Under the pieces are notes generated by a model. It searched no databases. It was not told the origin of the DNA and saw only the letters and a list, made by a program, of their open reading frames with translations. From NCBI GenBank assembly GCA_030839105.1, contig JAUZEI010000008.1:1-7249 (forward strand): a DNA stretch of 7,249 nt. Direction: 5' to 3'. The position numbers were made by a program, and so were the translations under genes. The DNA is from Actinomycetota bacterium. GTDB taxonomy: Bacteria > Actinomycetota > Acidimicrobiia > IMCC26256 > PALSA-610. This document shows positions 1 through 7,120 of this stretch, one piece after another (positions within the stretch are counted from its first letter, which is position 1; each line of letters begins with the position of its first letter).

Positions 1-297
1 GCGTTCACCCAGCGCCGTCACTCCGTAGACGCGTCGCGGCTTGCCGGCAGTAGGCGCCTCCGTCCATGACTGCACGAGACCGTCCTGCTCGAGCAGCGCG
101 AGCGTCCGGTACACGGTCGGGCGGTCGATCTTGCCGAAGCCGAACTCGCGCAGGTCCTTTTCCAGGTTGTACCCGTAGCCCGGTTGCTCGGAAAGGAGCA
201 GGAGGACCGCCGGTAACACGAAATGGCGCGGCGGCGCGAACTCGAAACGGGATGCGCGCTCCGCGTAGGCGTCGGTCGGCGCGGGACCATCCAGCAC
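1..297 (-). CDS. PadR-family transcriptional regulator (C-terminus cut off by window edge)
   Basis: Minus-strand gene whose first 99 codons are visible; it runs off the left edge. After about 20 variable residues comes a PadR-type winged helix-turn-helix: a hydrophobic helix (HFVLPAVLLLLSEQPGYGYN), a middle helix (LEKDLREFGFGKID), the recognition-helix signature RPTVYRTLALLEQDGLVQS, and the wing ending GKPRRVYGVTALGER. PadR proteins are usually small-molecule- or stress-responsive repressors that dimerise through a C-terminal helix, which is not visible here. The frame has an in-frame TGA at 360-358 and no ATG. The best start is GTG at 297, preceded closely by AAGGA (305-301); that spacing is short, so the start is somewhat uncertain. 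The gene is divergent from the hydrogenase operon, making it a candidate regulator of it. That role is inference from position; it could equally control only itself. Confidence 0.87.
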   Translation of the reverse strand, partial: MLDGPAPTDAYAERASRFEFAPPRHFVLPAVLLLLSEQPGYGYNLEKDLREFGFGKIDRPTVYRTLALLEQDGLVQSWTEAPTAGKPRRVYGVTALGER

Positions 298-332
298 GGG
301 CGGGTCCTTGATCGAACGGAAGAGTCGACGCC

Positions 333-361
333 GGTATATCGCGCCCTCGCAGCCGTGTCAC
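333..361 (-). promoter_or_regulatory. Candidate sigma70-type promoter of the padR gene
   Basis: Read on the minus strand, GTGACA (361-356, five of six matches to TTGACA) is followed after 17 bases by TATACC (338-333, four of six matches to TATAAT). Transcription would begin near 327 and give a leader of about 30 bases before the GTG at 297. Only similarity to consensus supports this; short boxes like these occur by chance. Confidence 0.4.
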
Positions 362-379
362 GCGCGGGTCCGGCAGTGG

Positions 380-421
380 TCTTGGAAAGGGGGTCTTGGA
401 AAGGGGGACTTGGAAAGGGTC
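380..421. repeat. Three-copy 14-bp tandem repeat in the divergent control region
   Basis: Two identical 14-bp units, TCTTGGAAAGGGGG at 380-393 and 394-407, are followed by a partial third copy at 408-421 that keeps the core CTTGGAAAGGG (differing at its first base and last two). The repeat lies between the two divergent genes, upstream of the candidate hydrogenase promoter. It may be a set of protein-binding sites or simply a slippage product; no known binding-site family is recognised. Confidence 0.8.
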
Positions 422-462
422 GTCGGCCGGGGCGGATATCCGGGCGCGTGGACCGGACGGTC

Positions 463-483
463 ATCGGTGGGAAATGCACCGAT
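463..483. promoter_or_regulatory. Perfect inverted repeat, candidate operator for the hydrogenase operon
   Basis: ATCGGTG (463-469) and its exact reverse complement CACCGAT (477-483) flank a 7-base spacer. The half-site centres lie 14 bp apart. The right arm ends on the first base of the candidate -35 hexamer (483-488), the classic position for a dimeric regulator that blocks or recruits RNA polymerase. The divergent PadR protein is the nearest candidate binder, which is inference. Confidence 0.5.
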
Positions 484-511
484 TGAAAGCCGCGGGGTTG
501 GGGCGTATCTC
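483..511 (+). promoter_or_regulatory. Candidate promoter of the hydrogenase operon
   Basis: TTGAAA (483-488, five of six matches to the -35 consensus) is followed after exactly 17 bases by TATCTC (506-511, a weak -10 with the TAT conserved). Transcription would begin near 517, leaving a leader of about 35 bases before the GTG at 552. The position agrees with the start chosen for hhyS and would rule out the longer upstream in-frame starts. Supported by consensus similarity and position only. Confidence 0.4.
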
Positions 512-535
512 CGTAGTGGAAGTGTGCGATCGATC

Positions 536-543
536 AGGGAGGT
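536..543 (+). promoter_or_regulatory. Strong ribosome binding site that fixes the hhyS start
   Basis: AGGGAGGT lies 8 bases before GTG at 552. It is the best Shine-Dalgarno match in the control region. It decides the start, because the reading frame stays open far upstream (TTG at 396, ATG at 474). Confidence 0.75.
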
Positions 544-551
544 CCGCGGTC

Positions 552-1610
<1,059 letters not shown>

Positions 1611-1612
1611 TC

Positions 1613-3394
1613 GTGCCGACCAAGACCCAGAACGCTGATGGCCTCGTCGAGATGGCGTGGGACCCGATCACGCGCATCGTCGGCAGTCTCGGGATCTACA
1701 CGAAGATCGACTTCGGCAACCGCAAGGTCGCCGAGTGCCACAGCACGTCGTCGATCTTCCGCGGTTACAGCATCTTCATGAAGGGCAAGGACCCGCGCGA
1801 CGCACACTTCATCACGAGTCGCATCTGCGGGATTTGCGGCGACAACCACGCGACGTGCTCGTGCTACGCGCAGAACATGGCGTACGGCGTGCGGCCGCCG
1901 GCACTGGGGGAGCAGATCGTGAATCTCGGCGAGGCCGCCGAGTACATGTTCGACCACAACATCTTCCAGGAGAATCTCGTCGGGGTCGACTTCTGCGAAC
2001 GCATGGTGGCCGAGACCAATCCGGGCGTGCTCGAGCTGGCGAACCGTACCGAGGCGCCGCACGCCGAAGCCCACGGCTACACGACGGTCGGCGACATCAT
2101 GCGGTCGCTCAACCCGTTCTCGGGTGAGTTCTACCGCGAGGCGTTGCAGGTGAGTCGATACACGCGCGAGATGTTCTGTCTCATGGAAGGCCGCCACGTT
2201 CACCCGTCGACGTTGTATCCGGGTGGAGTCGGTACGACCGCGACGATCCAGCTGTTCACGGACTACTACATCCGCCTCATGCGGTACGTGGAATTCATGA
2301 AGCGCGTGGTGCCGATGCACGACGACCTCTTCGATTTCTTCTACCAGGCGATGCCGGGCTACGAGCAGGTCGGTCTGCGGCGGACGCTCCTCGGTTGCTG
2401 GGGCGCGTTCCAGGACCCCGACGTCTGCGACTTCGACTACCGCAACATGGCGGAGTGGGGTCGGGCCATGGGTGTCACACCGGGCGTGGTGGTCGACGGC
2501 AAGCTGGTGACGAACAGCCTCGTCGACATCAACCTCGGCATCCGCATCCTGCTGGGCCACTCGTTCTACGACGACTGGGAAGACCAGCCGATGTTCGTCA
2601 CGCGCGATCCGTTGGGCAACCCGGTCGATCGCCGTCACCCCTGGAACCAGCACACCAACCCGACGCCGATGAAGCGCGACTTCGACGACAAGTACAGCTG
2701 GGTCATGTCGCCCCGCTGGTTCGACGGCAAGGATCATCTCGCGCTCGACACCGGCGGCGGTCCTCTGGCGCGGCTCTGGGCGACGGCCCTGTCGGGACTG
2801 GTGAACACCGACCACCTGAAGGCAACCGGCACCAGCGTGCAGATCCACCTCCCGAAGACCGTGCTGAAGCCCGCGGTCACACTCGAGTGGAAAGTCCCGC
2901 AGTGGTCGAACACGATCGAGCGCGACCGCGCCCGGTCGTACTTCCAGGCCTACGCGGCGGCCGCCGCCCTCGACTTCATCGAGAAGGCGCTCGCCGACGT
3001 GCGCGCCGGAAAGACCAAGACGTGGGAACCCTTCGACGTGCCGGACGAGGGGATCGGTTGTGGCTTCACCGAAGCGGTGCGGGGCGTCTTGTCGCACCAC
3101 ATGGTGATCAAGGGCGGCAAGATCGCGAACTATCACCCCTACCCGCCGACGCCCTGGAATGCCAACCCGCGCGACTCGTTCGGCACGCCGGGTCCGTACG
3201 AGGACGCCGTGGTGAACACCCCAATCTTCGAGGAGAACGGGCTCGACAAGTTCAAGGGCATCGACGTCATGCGAACCGTGCGCAGCTTCGATCCGTGCCT
3301 GCCGTGCGGCGTCCACATGTATCTCGGAAAAGGCAAGACGTTGAAGAAGCTGCACTCGCCGACGCAGGTCTCGAATCCCGAACTTGCCTGCTGA
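1613..3394 (+). CDS. hhyL: Group 1h [NiFe]-hydrogenase large (catalytic) subunit
   Basis: 593 residues. It binds the Ni-Fe(CN)2CO centre that splits H2. The N-terminal Cys pair is in RICGICGDNHATC (C72, C75) and the C-terminal pair in DPCLPCGVHMY (C562, C565), giving the four Ni ligands. The protein opens with WDPITRIVGSLGIYTKIDF; the common RxEG motif of other groups is RIVG here, which I recall as a group 1h trait. After H568 a 25-residue tail remains (MYLGKGKTLKKLHSPTQ, ending in Cys593). By analogy with other hydrogenases it should be cut off after metal insertion, and a matching protease is encoded downstream. The start is GTG at 1613 with GGAGG at 1603-1607, overlapping the end of hhyS, so the two subunits are translationally coupled and probably made in equal amounts. 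All catalytic Cys are intact. Confidence 0.97.
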   Translation: MPTKTQNADGLVEMAWDPITRIVGSLGIYTKIDFGNRKVAECHSTSSIFRGYSIFMKGKDPRDAHFITSRICGICGDNHATCSCYAQNMAYGVRPPALGEQIVNLGEAAEYMFDHNIFQENLVGVDFCERMVAETNPGVLELANRTEAPHAEAHGYTTVGDIMRSLNPFSGEFYREALQVSRYTREMFCLMEGRHVHPSTLYPGGVGTTATIQLFTDYYIRLMRYVEFMKRVVPMHDDLFDFFYQAMPGYEQVGLRRTLLGCWGAFQDPDVCDFDYRNMAEWGRAMGVTPGVVVDGKLVTNSLVDINLGIRILLGHSFYDDWEDQPMFVTRDPLGNPVDRRHPWNQHTNPTPMKRDFDDKYSWVMSPRWFDGKDHLALDTGGGPLARLWATALSGLVNTDHLKATGTSVQIHLPKTVLKPAVTLEWKVPQWSNTIERDRARSYFQAYAAAAALDFIEKALADVRAGKTKTWEPFDVPDEGIGCGFTEAVRGVLSHHMVIKGGKIANYHPYPPTPWNANPRDSFGTPGPYEDAVVNTPIFEENGLDKFKGIDVMRTVRSFDPCLPCGVHMYLGKGKTLKKLHSPTQVSNPELAC

Positions 3395-3424
3395 GTGAGC
3401 CGACGTCGAGCACCGGGAGCTGCC

Positions 3425-3997
3425 ATGCGAGAGCCACAGAATCTCCGGGTCCTCGGCGATCGCATGGAACAGATGCTCGACGATCTGCAAGCGGCGGCAG
3501 ACCCCCGTACGTACGAGCGGGCCGAGGAGCTCTTACGGCTGATCACCGAGCTCTACGGCGCGGCGTTGGAACGGGTCGTCGAGGTTGCGGCCGCGAATGC
3601 CCCCGGCGTCGTCGCGGCCTTTCTCGACGACGATCTGATTTCCAGCCTGCTCATCGTGCACGGTCTGCATCCCGACGGCGTCGACGCACGGGTGCAGCGC
3701 GCGCTGGCCGATGTCCGGCCATTCCTCGCGCAACACGGCGGTGACGTCGAACTCCTCGAGCTCGACCCCGACGCGGGCGCGGTGCTGTTGCGCCTGCTCG
3801 GTAGTTGCGACGGATGCCCGTCCTCGGCGGTGACCCTGCAGCACGCCGTCGAGCGAGCGATCACGGAGGCCGCGCCCGAGATCGTGACGATCGACGTGGC
3901 GGAGTCCCCCGCGGCGCCGCCGCCCGGCGTCACCATTCCGGTGACATTGGGGCCCCGAGCGGTGTACGACACCTGCCCCTCGGAGGTCGGCGCGTGA
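3425..3997 (+). CDS. NifU C-terminal-domain protein, probable Fe-S cluster scaffold or carrier for the hydrogenase
   Basis: 190 residues. Residues 1-85 are a mostly helical, acidic region without Cys. Residues 86-155 form a NifU-C (Nfu) domain: VQRALADVRPFLAQHGGDVE, then LLRLLGSCDGCPSS with the CxxC pair C128/C131. Two such domains meeting through these Cys can hold a [4Fe-4S] cluster. The tail after about residue 155 is Pro-rich and unassigned. The family passes clusters to target enzymes; service to HhyS is inferred from the operon. ATG at 3425 is preferred because GGGAG sits 5 bases upstream (3415-3419). An in-frame GTG at 3395, immediately after the hhyL stop, would add ten Arg/Ala-rich residues and has no clear RBS of its own. 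The end overlaps the next gene by 4 bases (GTGA). Confidence 0.88.
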   Translation: MREPQNLRVLGDRMEQMLDDLQAAADPRTYERAEELLRLITELYGAALERVVEVAAANAPGVVAAFLDDDLISSLLIVHGLHPDGVDARVQRALADVRPFLAQHGGDVELLELDPDAGAVLLRLLGSCDGCPSSAVTLQHAVERAITEAAPEIVTIDVAESPAAPPPGVTIPVTLGPRAVYDTCPSEVGA

Positions 3998-4617
3998 ACG
4001 ACCCGCTCGCGGTGCTGTCGCGGATCCGTAATTCGACGGCTCCGGTCAAGCCGCGCGCGGGGGAGCGTTGCGAGCTCTGCACCGAGCCGATCGGCGACGA
4101 GCATTCGCATCTCGTCGACGTCGAGGCGCGCAACCTGATGTGCGCGTGCCGTGGCTGCTACCTGCTCTTCACGTCCAGCGGTGCAGGCGGTGGCCACTTC
4201 CGGGCCGTTCCCGATCGCTATCTCGCATTCGACGACTTCCGGTTGTCGACGAGTCAATGGGACAGCCTCCAGATCCCCGTGAGCGTGGCGTTCTTCTTCA
4301 TGAACTCGACGCTCGAGCGCGTGGCCGCGTTCTATCCGGGGCCGGCCGGCGCAACGGAGTCGTTGCTGCCGTTGGAAACCTGGCGAGAGGTCGTCGCCGG
4401 GAATCCGGCGCTCGACACACTCGAGCCCGACGTGGAGGCCTTCCTCGTGCGCGCCGATCGCGAGGTCGGTGGTGCGGAGTGCTTCATCGTGCCGATCGAC
4501 GCGTGCTACGACCTGGTCGGGCGACTCCGGCTCCTCTGGCGAGGTTTCGACGGCGGCCGCGAGGCGCACGACGCGCTCGACGCCTTCTTCGACAAGGTCC
4601 GGTCGAAGGCAAGATGA
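3994..4617 (+). CDS. DUF5947-type hydrogenase-associated protein with a Cys/His cluster
   Basis: 207 residues, function unknown. Recognised from memory as the DUF5947 family that accompanies group 1h hydrogenases. The N-terminal 60 residues hold a likely metal site: C26-x2-C29 (GERCELC), H37-x-H39 (EHSHL), then C50-x-C52-x2-C55 (MCACRGC). This spacing suggests a zinc-ribbon-like or Fe-S-binding fold, which is inference. The rest is a mixed alpha/beta region with a hydrophobic stretch (VSVAFFFMN), and it ends in an amphipathic helical segment. No signal peptide or clear membrane span is seen. The start is GTG at 3994, overlapping the previous stop as GTGA, with CGGAGG 7 bases upstream. The position straight after a NifU-like gene fits a role in cluster assembly, electron transfer or enzyme maturation, none demonstrated here. 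Confidence 0.85.
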   Translation: MNDPLAVLSRIRNSTAPVKPRAGERCELCTEPIGDEHSHLVDVEARNLMCACRGCYLLFTSSGAGGGHFRAVPDRYLAFDDFRLSTSQWDSLQIPVSVAFFFMNSTLERVAAFYPGPAGATESLLPLETWREVVAGNPALDTLEPDVEAFLVRADREVGGAECFIVPIDACYDLVGRLRLLWRGFDGGREAHDALDAFFDKVRSKAR

Positions 4618-5264
4618 CCGAGCCGATCTCACTCGTCTTCGACGTCGTGGGCGCCCGCCCGGAGCCGCACGCGGCCGTACCGACGCTCATGCTCCGGCTC
4701 CGCATCGCGGAGACGACGGGCGCGACCGTGCACGCGCTCGCGCTGCGCACGCAGATTCGTATCGAGCCCCAACGGCGCCACTACAACCCCTCCGAGGAGG
4801 AACGCCTCTACGAATTGTTCGGCGACACGCCACGATGGGGCGACACGCTGCGACCCTTCCTGTGGACGCACGTGTCCACGATGGTCACGCGGTTTGCCGG
4901 CTCGACGGAGATCGACCTGGCGGTGGAGTGCACCTACGACTTCGAGGTCGCGGCAGCGAAGTACCTGCACGGTCTCGATTCCGGCGAGATCCCGCTGCTG
5001 CTGCTCTTCGGCGGTTCCGTATTCACCAAGGGACGCTCGGGCTTCGCGCCGGAGCCGGTCGCGTGGAACTGCGACGCCGCGTTTTCGCTTCCGGTAACGA
5101 CGTGGCGGGCGGTCATGGACATGTATTACCCGAACAGCGGATGGCTGCGTCTCGGGCGCGACACGCTCGACGCGCTGCAACATTTCAAGGCCACGCAAGG
5201 TCTCCCGACCTGGGATCTCGCCTTCGGCCGGCTCCTCGCGTCGGCGAGTGAGGAGCAGACGTGA
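4614..5264 (+). CDS. DUF6084-type hydrogenase-associated protein, function unknown
   Basis: 216 residues. Recognised as the DUF6084 family, a conserved companion of group 1h hydrogenases without an assigned activity. Visible features are an N-terminal beta-rich part (LVFDVVGARPEPHAAVPTL), the well-conserved-looking centre RIEPQRRHYNPSEEERLYELFG followed by WGDTLRPFLWTHV, and the stretch CTYDFEVAAAKYLHGL near residue 107. Only two Cys are present and they are not paired in a metal motif. No signal peptide or membrane segment is evident, so it is probably cytoplasmic. The start is ATG at 4614, overlapping the previous gene as ATGA, with GAAGG 4 bases upstream. The mostly beta pattern and many aromatic residues would suit a structural or docking protein, but that is a guess. 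Confidence 0.85.
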   Translation: MTEPISLVFDVVGARPEPHAAVPTLMLRLRIAETTGATVHALALRTQIRIEPQRRHYNPSEEERLYELFGDTPRWGDTLRPFLWTHVSTMVTRFAGSTEIDLAVECTYDFEVAAAKYLHGLDSGEIPLLLLFGGSVFTKGRSGFAPEPVAWNCDAAFSLPVTTWRAVMDMYYPNSGWLRLGRDTLDALQHFKATQGLPTWDLAFGRLLASASEEQT

Positions 5265-7120
5265 CCGCACCCGGCCGCGCCGATACGGCTGATCGCTTCG
5301 CAGCGGCGCGCGCGGTTGCCGACGCGGTGATCTACGAAGGATACGTCCTCTATCCGTACCGGGCGTCGGCGACGAAGAACCGGATCCGGTGGCAGTTCGG
5401 CGTTCTCGTTCCGCCGGAATTCGCCGCGGCCGACGACTCGGAACGGTCGGTTGCCCGTACCGAATGCATCGTCGACCCCGGACAGTCGCCCCGTCTGGCG
5501 GTGCGGGTCCGGTACCTCCACGTGCAGCAGCGCAGCGGCGGATCTGCAGAACCGTGGGACGAGGCGGTCGAGGAACAGGTCGACATCGAGGACGTCGCGC
5601 TCTTGCCGTTGGAGCGCGCGGATCGAGAGGTGCACCTGCACCTCGACGGCAGCGAACAGGTGACCGACGGTGTGCTGCGGCGGCGGGAGCCGATCGACGC
5701 CGTCGTCCGGGTCGGCGCGGAACGCGCCGACGGCTCGGGCCCGTTTCTCAAGGTGATCGTGACGATCGAGAACCGGTCGGTGTGCACCGAACCGGTCAAC
5801 GGTCGCGCTGACGCTATGCGCCGGTCCTTGGTCGCCGTGCACACGCTGCTCGCGATCGACGACGGCCGGTTCGTCTCGTTGCTGGATCCGCCCTGCGGCG
5901 CCGCGGAGGCGGCGCGGGGTTGCCGGAGCGAGGGCACGCATCCCGTGCTCGTCGGCGACGGCAACACCGACGTCGTCCTGTCGTCGCCGATCATCCTCTA
6001 CGACCATCCCGCGATCGCGGGCGAGAGTGAGGGCGATCTCTTCGACGCGACCGAGATCGACGAGATCCTCGCGCTGCGCGTGCTCACGCTCACCGACGAC
6101 GAGAAGGCCGAGGCGCGCGGCACCGATGCGCGCGCCGCCGCCATCGTCGATCGCATCGACGCATTCACGCCCGCGGTGTGGGAGCGGATGCACGGCACCA
6201 TGCGCCCGATCGACCAGATCGGGGGCCCGATCGGTGCGAGTACCGGGACGGCCGCCGCCGAGGAAGGTGCGCCGGAGGCCATGCCCTGGTGGGAACCGGA
6301 CGTCGACGGGATGTACGACCCGTTCACCGACACGCTCGTGATCAACGGCCGGACGGTCGGCGCGGGGACAGCCGTGGTGCTCCATCCGAGCCGGCGCGCC
6401 GATGCCCACGACATGTTTCTCGTCGGGTTGACCGCGAGGGTCACCGGTGTGTTCACGGATGTGGACGAGGAAGTGCTCGTCGCGGTGCGGGTCGACGACG
6501 ATCCCGCGAGCGCGGAGCTCGCGTGGCAGGGACGAGCGTTGTTCTTCCACCCCGACGAGATCGAAGTCGTCGACGGTGTGACACCTCTCGGGGAGCAGAC
6601 GCCCATGAGCGCGCCGCGCGTGCTCGTCGCCGGGATCGGCAACGTGCTCCTCGGCGATGACGGATTCGGGGTCGAGGTCGCCAACCGCCTGCACGGGATG
6701 TCGATGCCGGACGGCGTGCGCGTCGACGAGTTCGGCATCCGAGGCATCCATCTCGCCTACGAGCTGCTCGACGGGTACGACGCGCTCGTGCTCATCGACG
6801 CGGTGCCGATGGGCGAACCGCCGGGCACTTTGGTCGTGATGCAACCCGACGCGCCGGTCCGGGCCGGCGACGACGACGACGACGGTCCCGAGTCGGGTTT
6901 CGACGCGCACAGCATGAACCCCGAGGTCGTGTTGGGGACGCTGGCCCACCTCGGCGGCGTGATCGAGAAGGTGTACGTGATCGGTTGCCAGCCGGCCGAC
7001 CTGAGCGAAGGCATCGGCCTCTCGGAGCCCGTCGCCGGCGCGATCGATGCCGCGGTGGAGCTGTGCAGCCAGCTGTTGGACGACGTGTTGCCCCTCGTGG
7101 AGAAGGAGAGCGGACGATGA
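5261..7120 (+). CDS. Fusion of a hydrogenase-operon accessory domain with a hydrogenase maturation protease
   Basis: 619 residues in one uninterrupted frame. Residues 1 to about 435 match an uncharacterised protein I associate with these operons: an N-terminal block with YEGYVLYPYR (25-34) and RWQFGVLVP, a central block (SPIILYDHPAIA near 242, DEILALRVLTL near 267), and a beta-rich end (YDPFTDTLVINGR, then HDMFLVGLTARVTGVF and RALFFHPDEIEVV). After a linker of roughly a dozen residues, residues 449-619 are a HycI/HybD-type endopeptidase, which trims the large-subunit tail after nickel insertion. Its likely Ni-contact residues are D467 (in GDDGFG), D513 (in LIDAVP) and H550 (in AHSMNP), aligned by eye to HybD Glu16, Asp62 and His93. 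The start is GTG at 5261 with GAGGAG 5 bases upstream. I recall these two parts as separate genes in related operons. An internal start at 6605 could also make free protease. Confidence 0.85.
   Translation: MTAPGRADTADRFAAARAVADAVIYEGYVLYPYRASATKNRIRWQFGVLVPPEFAAADDSERSVARTECIVDPGQSPRLAVRVRYLHVQQRSGGSAEPWDEAVEEQVDIEDVALLPLERADREVHLHLDGSEQVTDGVLRRREPIDAVVRVGAERADGSGPFLKVIVTIENRSVCTEPVNGRADAMRRSLVAVHTLLAIDDGRFVSLLDPPCGAAEAARGCRSEGTHPVLVGDGNTDVVLSSPIILYDHPAIAGESEGDLFDATEIDEILALRVLTLTDDEKAEARGTDARAAAIVDRIDAFTPAVWERMHGTMRPIDQIGGPIGASTGTAAAEEGAPEAMPWWEPDVDGMYDPFTDTLVINGRTVGAGTAVVLHPSRRADAHDMFLVGLTARVTGVFTDVDEEVLVAVRVDDDPASAELAWQGRALFFHPDEIEVVDGVTPLGEQTPMSAPRVLVAGIGNVLLGDDGFGVEVANRLHGMSMPDGVRVDEFGIRGIHLAYELLDGYDALVLIDAVPMGEPPGTLVVMQPDAPVRAGDDDDDGPESGFDAHSMNPEVVLGTLAHLGGVIEKVYVIGCQPADLSEGIGLSEPVAGAIDAAVELCSQLLDDVLPLVEKESGR
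6590..6607 (+). promoter_or_regulatory. Internal RBS and ATG ahead of the protease domain
   Basis: GGGGAG (6590-6595) lies 9 bases before an in-frame ATG (6605-6607), exactly where the protease domain begins (MSAPRVLVAGIGN). It looks like the remnant, or a still working version, of an independent gene start. If active, it gives a 171-residue protease in addition to the fused product. Confidence 0.5.
6605..7120 (+). other. Hydrogenase maturation protease domain (residues 449-619 of the fusion protein)
   Basis: This part alone has the length (171 residues) and motif order of a complete free-standing protease: the N-terminal VLVAGIGNVLLGDDGFGVEV strand-loop, LIDAVPMGEPPGTLVV with the central Asp, AHSMNP with the His, and YVIGCQPADLSEGIGLSEPV near the end. 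The first metal-contact residue is Asp rather than the Glu of HybD. An acidic run (GDDDDDGPE) sits in the loop just before the His. The substrate is most likely HhyL, encoded in the same operon. Confidence 0.88.

Noticed and set aside
433..442. Ten-base palindrome CGGATATCCG as a second operator
   Set aside because: Perfect but short and without spacer or flanking symmetry; such palindromes are common by chance in GC-rich DNA.
18..479. Minus-strand open frame of 153 codons across the control region
   Set aside because: Overlaps the PadR coding sequence in another frame and gives Arg/Ser/Pro-rich sequence; the PadR frame has a clear winged-helix domain.
3395..3424. GTG at 3395 as the start of the NifU-like gene
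   Set aside because: It would add an Arg/Ala-rich decapeptide and has no good RBS, whereas ATG 3425 has GGGAG at proper spacing.
2395..3744. Plus-strand open frame of 449 codons overlapping hhyL and the NifU-like gene
   Set aside because: Arg/Gly-rich frame-shifted reading of two recognisable genes.
5126..6949. Minus-strand open frame of 607 codons opposite the fusion gene
   Set aside because: Same codon-bias shadow; low-complexity Arg/Asp/His-rich product with no domain, opposite a gene with clear protease motifs and RBS.
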